This document shows positions 59,434-64,000 of a stretch of DNA of 64,000 bases, in pieces. The stretch is from Cephalopachus bancanus (lineage: Eukaryota > Chordata > Mammalia > Primates > Tarsiidae). The notes under the pieces were generated by a model. The model was given only the letters and a program-made list of their open reading frames with translations. It was not told where the DNA came from and searched no databases. Position 1 is the stretch's first letter; each line of letters starts with the position of its first letter. The translations under genes were made by a program, and so were the position numbers. Where the stretch lies: the NCBI GenBank assembly GCA_027257055.1, contig JAPVLO010000056.1, positions 5,332,001 to 5,396,000 of the forward strand. The letters run 5' to 3'.

Positions 59434-59868
59434 TGACCAGACACTCACTAATCAGACCTCTCTGAGCTCTTTTTCAATTAGGCCCCATTTGGGGGCATGT
59501 CTTCAAAAGCCCAATTTTAGCAAGGATCCTGCCAAGTCAGTTTAGCCAGAAACCCCTACATTTTTTTCTCTGATCAAATTCCCCCAAGTGACTTCTGGTC
59601 AACCCCGACTTGCCTTCAGCAAGAATCCTGTTAGACAGGGCTAGCCAGAATCCCCGCCTTACCTCTGATGCTTCTTAGTAATTTTCCATCTATCAACACC
59701 CCTCCTCACTGATCCTTGTCTATAAATTCCCACTTTTCCTTGTTCTATTCAGAGTTGAGCCCCATATTTCCCCCCTGCTGCAAAACTCCATTGCAGTGAT
59801 CCCTGTAACTATTGTGATAGTTCTGAATAAAGTCGGCCTTGCCATTTTAACAAGAGTCAAAATAATTT
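59434..59868 (+). mobile_element. ERV LTR, family uncertain
   Basis: Shows LTR layout: ccttgtctataaattcccac (TATA), a later tctgaataaagtcggccttg (polyadenylation signal) and a CA-poor end, followed by a CA microsatellite. Left boundary uncertain; no TSD recognised. Confidence 0.5.
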
Positions 59869-59876
59869 TTTTCTTT

Positions 59877-59878
<2 letters not shown>

Positions 59879-59926
<48 letters not shown>
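59879..59926 (+). repeat. (CA)n microsatellite
   Basis: About 23 CA units just right of the LTR end. Confidence 0.95.
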
Positions 59927-60149
59927 ACATAACACATCCCAGGATAAAGTAGCAAAGAATTCCAGACAGGAGATGATTTAAGAGCAACTGTCACTTGACT
60001 CTGGAAGGCAGATACATTTAAAAATTTGTTCTTGCTATAGTAGTGGCCTGATTTCCCCATACAGACCATTGTCCAAACATTTTTTGAAGCTTTCTGAACT
60101 GTTCAGCTAAGAGAAGGGACACAAACAAAAAAGTACATCTCTACTACAT

Positions 60150-60310
60150 GCAAGAAACTGTCCAAATGGCATTACTTTCAGTGTCTGTAGCCCTCCTGCA
60201 AACAGGTACAAATATTCCTGTTTTATAGAAGAAGCTGAAGGAACTTGTCAAGGCTACCTCCCTACTGAGCGTAAGAGTTGGATTTTGGCTGTTTTTAAAG
60301 CCTATTCTTT
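60150..60310 (-). mobile_element. MIR fragment, antisense
   Basis: tttatagaagaagctgaagg and gagcgtaagagttggatttt. Confidence 0.5.
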
Positions 60311-61811
60311 TTCTACTCTTTGTGGAAATATGGGTAGTAGTAGGGTGACTGTGGATCCAGTTCGGCCAGAGTTACCTTGTGTATAGAAGTATTCATTCAA
60401 TCAATACTATAGGAGTGCAGGTTGTGTCTGACTTATAGTCACACAGCTCTGGGGATGTCTTTCATGCTACATCTATGGAAATGGAGTCTCTGCCATTTGC
60501 ATAACTTAGTGGCACTGAAGCTGCCTGTCAGGAACTATACTAGATGTCAGATGTTAATAATTGGGATGAATAAATTCATTGCAGTTCAAGACCTTATGAT
60601 TTAGGGTCTTCCTTTACCCCAACTGCCTCTTCAACCCATGTACCCATGGAGGTGAAGGGTATACTGGGCCTTCTTAGGTCTCATTTGACCAGTGCTTTCC
60701 ACTACCTCTCTGCAACAACCCAAAAGCTTCCTTACGCTTCACATCTGAGTCAATTTACAGTGAAATGGTAAAAAATCTGTCTTATTGAGTTGTCTGAGTT
60801 GGACAAAACAAAAAATCTCAAGTTTCTCAAACACAGTATTTGCTCAATGCATATTAAATTGTTTGATCTAATATTCCTAAAGTCCCTTATTTGGAATTTT
60901 GGTGGAATGAGAAAACAATGTTTATCTACCACCCCAAAAGGCAACTAGAAGGTCAAGAGTTTTAGAAAGACAGGGAGATGGTCAGTGTGCCTCAAGAAAC
61001 TTTCTTTTGGACAAAAACTAAAGTTGCTCAGACTAGATGACCCTTAGAGAGCGTTTATTTTAGTGGATCCCACTGATTTTGTTCTTGAGGTCTTGTTCAT
61101 AAGATGTCATGAAACACTCATGAATCAAAAGGAATGCTCAGAGGCCTTTTTGTTTGATTTTTCCCTTGATTTAACTTGCTTATCCTGTCTCTCACACTGA
61201 TTTGAAAATCAATATCCTGGTCCATCAGTGTTAGTGATGGTGCTGAGGACACCTTTTCTCTGAAGCCTCCAACCAGTGTTCCTTCAATAAGCTCATGCTA
61301 TCTGTGTGCTGTGATGTGTGTATAACTGTGTGATATGTGGGAAATGCAAAGTCAGCAGGGATATTAAGGACAGAAGAACCATGGAGACTGGTGGAAAGTT
61401 TCGCCGGTTTTCCTGTCCAGAGAGAGTGGAGGGTGTTATCTATTCCCCCAAATCTTTTGTTTTAGGAATCCTTCCTCAAAACATCTATCCAAGATGCTTG
61501 GAAAATATTCCTGGAGACTGTGTAACTTTGTCTAATTATGCACTATGGAAAATATTAGTCTCGTTTAGAAAACTTCACTTGAGATTGTTCTTCTACTGCT
61601 TAAGATGAGAACAGTACATTGTTAATACTTTAATTATTCTTACAACATGGAAATGCTTTCCAGAAGGATAACTAGGGGAAGGGATGATTTACCTCTCCAA
61701 ATATGATGTATGTAGCATGTTTTACTTTACTCTAAATACATCTAGCATATTTTATTCTATGGAATTGTGGGGTTTGCAAAAACACAGTTTGATTAATAAT
61801 GTAGCAAACAC
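60311..61811. other. Intergenic sequence downstream of the minus-strand gene
   Basis: No transposon or exon recognised beyond the polyadenylation region. Confidence 0.45.
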
Positions 61812-62091
61812 GTATTATTAATAATAAGCTTTATTAGAATAGAAGGAGATTTTGAGTAACTAGGTTCTTGCCACATCAGAAGAGAAAACCTGATTTTCTC
61901 TGATCACTTTGAGCTACTTCTGAGCAAGCATCATAGCCAGAAACCGCGTCCAAAGAGAAAGCATCCACAATAGCTGCATCAGCCTCAACTCTGACAATGC
62001 CTCCACCACTACACATGGGCTGGGGAGAAACACGTGTCTGGGTAAAAAGGGAGATAAGGGAAACATCTGTTCTCACAATATGGGCTTGTTA
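61812..62091 (-). other. 3' UTR and polyadenylation region of the terminal exon
   Basis: After the TGA-TAA stop pair the minus strand runs about 255 bases to AATAAA (plus-strand TTTATT at 61830-61835), followed by a GT-rich stretch near 61785-61815 suited to cleavage and polyadenylation. The cleavage site, and so the left boundary, is an estimate. The same frame stays open for about 70 codons after the stops, with a GTG but no good ATG start; I treat this as UTR. Confidence 0.6.
61830..61835 (-). terminator. Polyadenylation signal AATAAA
   Basis: A canonical hexamer in the orientation of the 62092-62252 exon, about 257 bases past its stop codon, with T/GT-rich sequence downstream. It supports this as the last exon of a transcript read leftwards. 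Confidence 0.65.
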
Positions 62092-62252
62092 TCATAGCTC
62101 CTTTAAGTACCGCAGTGCTGGCTCCAACAGCATATTTTCTCCTGAACGGAATCTGCGCAAGGCCTGGTCGATTTTCCGAGGGCTCAGGGACAGGTTGTAA
62201 ATGAGATTGTAGTTGTGAATGAGGCGTCTGGCTCGTTCCTTCTCCAGGACTC
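62092..62252 (-). CDS. Terminal coding exon of an unidentified gene (minus strand)
   Basis: Read on the minus strand, a pyrimidine-rich tract ending in CAG at 62253-62255 is followed by 2 bases completing a codon, then 52 sense codons and TGA (62092-62094), with TAA as the next codon. The intron therefore enters in phase 1. The peptide begins VLEKERARRLIHNYN and ends LLEPALRYLKEL; it is rich in Arg, Lys, Leu and Glu and looks like an amphipathic helical C-terminus. It shows no signal peptide or membrane segment. Unlike the many chance frames nearby, it lies in unique sequence and is bounded by a good acceptor on one side and a 3' UTR with a polyadenylation signal on the other. Upstream exons and the promoter must lie right of 64000, since 62253-64000 is intron plus transposons. 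I do not recognise the family, so no function is given. The exon structure is well supported; gene identity is unknown. A processed fragment is unlikely because the acceptor and intron sequence are intact. Confidence 0.72.
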
Positions 62253-62280
62253 CTGTGATTGGATTGGGTGGATGGAAGGT
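62253..62280 (-). promoter_or_regulatory. 3' splice site (acceptor) of the terminal exon
   Basis: On the minus strand the sequence is C/T-rich (complement of aggaaggg and ggatggaagg), then AATCACAG joined to GAGTCCTGG. The AG is the first upstream of the open frame. Confidence 0.6.
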
Positions 62281-62710
62281 TTTTTAAGAGAGGAAGGGGA
62301 AAATAGAGAAAACTGTATGCAGTATTAGCTTGAATAACTTCCAGGTAAAGACTAAATGCTAATACGTTGCAACTTTAAGCTTCTTAAACATCAAGTGACC
62401 CCCCCTTAAAAATTCTTATAGTCCTGGGCATGCATCATAAGTTTCAGGAGGAATTTGAGGATGATTTCAGGAGAGAGAGAAGGAGATGGAGTCCAGTAAA
62501 ATCCATAGATAAACTCTAAAGCAATTTAAGCTTGTTCTTTATAGCTGTAAAAACTTTTAAGGTCAATTTTTGAAACAGCTGGGTGCCTCCTAGAAGTAAT
62601 TCCTAATTGTTCTGATTTCTTTTTATCTTGTTGAAGTATCCAAGCATGTTTCTAAACATGCAGGAGGGTTAAACAGCTTATTTTTTAGTGCACTTCTGGA
62701 AATGCACTTA
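62281..62710 (-). other. Last intron of the minus-strand gene (part)
   Basis: Unique sequence followed by the Tigger and mariner elements to the window end; no further exon seen, so the intron extends past 64000. Confidence 0.55.
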
Positions 62711-63375
62711 TAGATGTTCCCTGGTGTCCACAGGGACTGGTTCCAGGACATCTCCCCTCCCCCCACCGAAATAAAAATCTTCAGATACTCAAGCCCCTTA
62801 TATAAAATGGCATAGTATTTGCAAATAGCCTATGTCCATCCTCCCATATACCTTAAATCAGCTCTAGATATCTTATAATACCTAATACAATATAAATGTA
62901 ATATAAATAGTTGCTATACAGTAGTGTTCTTTTATTTGTATTTGTGTTTGTAATTTTTTTTTTTTTTTTGAGTTGGAGTCTTACTCTGTCATCCAGGTTG
63001 GAGTACAGTGGCACACTCACAGCTACCCCAGCGTCGACCTGCTGGGTTCTGGCAATCCTTCCATCTCAGCCTTCCAAGTAGCTGGAACTATAGGTGTGTG
63101 CTACCACGCTCGGCTATTTTTTTTTTTTTTAATTTATTGTAGAGATGAGGTCTCGCCAAGTTGCCTAGGCTGCTCTCGAACCTGCGGTCTCAGGCAATCC
63201 ACTCGCCTTGGCCTCCCAAAGTGCTGGGATTACAGACTGAGCCACCAAACCTGGCCTATGTGTATTTTTTAATTGTTGTACTATTATTTTTTATTTTTAT
63301 TTTTTTCAAATATTTTTGATCTGCAGTTGGTTGAAATCTGCAGATATGGAATGTGCAGGTACAGAGGGTGGACTG
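62711..63375 (+). mobile_element. Tigger/MER2-type DNA transposon, split by an Alu
   Basis: The left part (gttccctggtgtccacaggg, then cttatataaaatggcatagt) and right part (tttgatctgcagttggttga, ...gggtggactgt) match the inverted ends of the pogo-like Tigger/MER2 group as I remember them. An antisense Alu (62957-63257) lies in the middle. It is non-autonomous. Confidence 0.75.
62957..63257 (-). mobile_element. Alu, inside a Tigger element
   Basis: Poly(T) then gagttggagtcttactctgt; ends gagccaccaaacctggcc. A second internal T-run replaces the middle tract (63116-63130). Confidence 0.9.
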
Positions 63376-63472
63376 TTCTGTGTCTCTCTCCAGTTTGCTG
63401 TGTGATCACAGGTAAATCATCTAACTTCTTAAGGCTTAGAGTCTGAGTCTGTGTAACACAGATGGTGATGTA

Positions 63473-64000
63473 TTAGGTTGATGCATAAGTTCATAGAGTT
63501 TTTTTGGCATGGCAACACTGTCACTTTGGGAGTTTATCGTTTTCCACTTGTCATTTGGAGTGACAATGTTGTGCTCATGAATACACCTTGCATTTTGCAG
63601 ATTGAAGAAAGTTAGCGCTACTTGTGGGCTAAAGAAGATGGAGTGTCATGTGGAATAAAATGGATACGTCTGACATAGTCTTCTGTTTGAGTTTAACAGA
63701 GGAGAAAAGGCAGCAGAGGTGTCTTGAAACCTTTGTGCCGTGGATGGGGAGAATGCCATTGGGTAAAGCACAGCAAGAAAATGGTTTTGTTGTTTCAAAG
63801 AGGGCCACTTTGACCTGAGTGATTCTCCATGTTCGGGAAGACCATCAGGCTTTGATGATGGTCCATAATGCTTTAGTCCATAATGATCCACATCAGTCAA
63901 CTGAAGAATCAGCAAATGTGATAAACTGTGATCAGTCAACCATAATTCAACATTAACATTCCATGGGCAAGTAAAAACGCTATGAACTTATGCATCAATC
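63473..64000 (+). mobile_element. Tc1/mariner element, family C, cut by the window edge
   Basis: The left terminal repeat TTAGGTTGATGCATAAGTTC follows TA (63471-63472). The last 21 bases of the window are its inverted copy (ctatgaacttatgcatcaatc), so only about 3 bases plus the target TA are missing. Between them lies the transposase DNA-binding half only: EGHFDLSDSPCSGRPS near 63800 and a second helix-turn-helix (HNDPHQSTEES, NCDQSTIIQH) near 63880-63950. Sequence then jumps to the 3' end, deleting the whole catalytic domain. Stops are present. Confidence 0.85.

Overview
This is nuclear DNA from a primate. It carries about 25 dimeric, 7SL-derived Alu elements, a 7SL RNA retrocopy, L1, L2 and MIR fragments, ERV LTRs and DNA-transposon fossils. 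It shows no bacterial or phage organisation. Most Alus belong to a subfamily unlike the human S/Y lineages. They carry a middle A-rich stretch reading caataaatcaaaaaatcagc, a tail lead-in ctccaactc, and a left arm with gcgggttcgagacccgcc. They also lack the lemur/galago-type linker. With several relatively late Tc1/mariner and hAT copies, my best guess is a tarsier. That is an inference from repeats, not a proven identification.

Left third (1-33 kb): AT-rich, repeat-dominated sequence. A 3.5-kb L1 (about 3005-6565) holds nested insertions. A mariner-family transposon with both terminal repeats and transposase remnants lies at 7.7-8.6 kb. hAT-type elements lie at 12.8, 18.7 and 54.2 kb. Four local duplications, with copies about 0.9-2.2 kb apart, lie at 0.9/1.9, 12.3/13.2, 18.95/19.9 and 26.2/28.3 kb. 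A second mariner family interrupts an L1 at 30.3 kb and recurs at 42.2 kb. No protein-coding exon could be supported here.

Middle (33-45 kb): mostly unique sequence, then a complete solo ERV LTR with a perfect 5-bp target duplication (37482-37885). A strong CpG island follows (about 38.8-41.0 kb), with a CTCF-like site near its left edge and a 19-bp palindrome. The island looks like a promoter, but its long open frames are probably composition artefacts. A 7SL RNA retropseudogene split by a young Alu lies at 43.8-44.4 kb.

Right third (45-64 kb): a gene desert rich in MIR and L2, with two tandem same-orientation Alus sharing one target site (50.3-50.9 kb), an MLT1-like LTR, an L1 3' end and microsatellites. 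The best gene evidence is on the minus strand at 61.8-62.25 kb: a splice acceptor, 52 sense codons, a TGA-TAA double stop, a short 3' UTR and an AATAAA signal. This is the terminal coding exon of a gene whose body lies beyond the right edge; I do not recognise it. The window ends within 3 bases or so of the right end of a third mariner family (63473-64000), which keeps only the DNA-binding half of its transposase.
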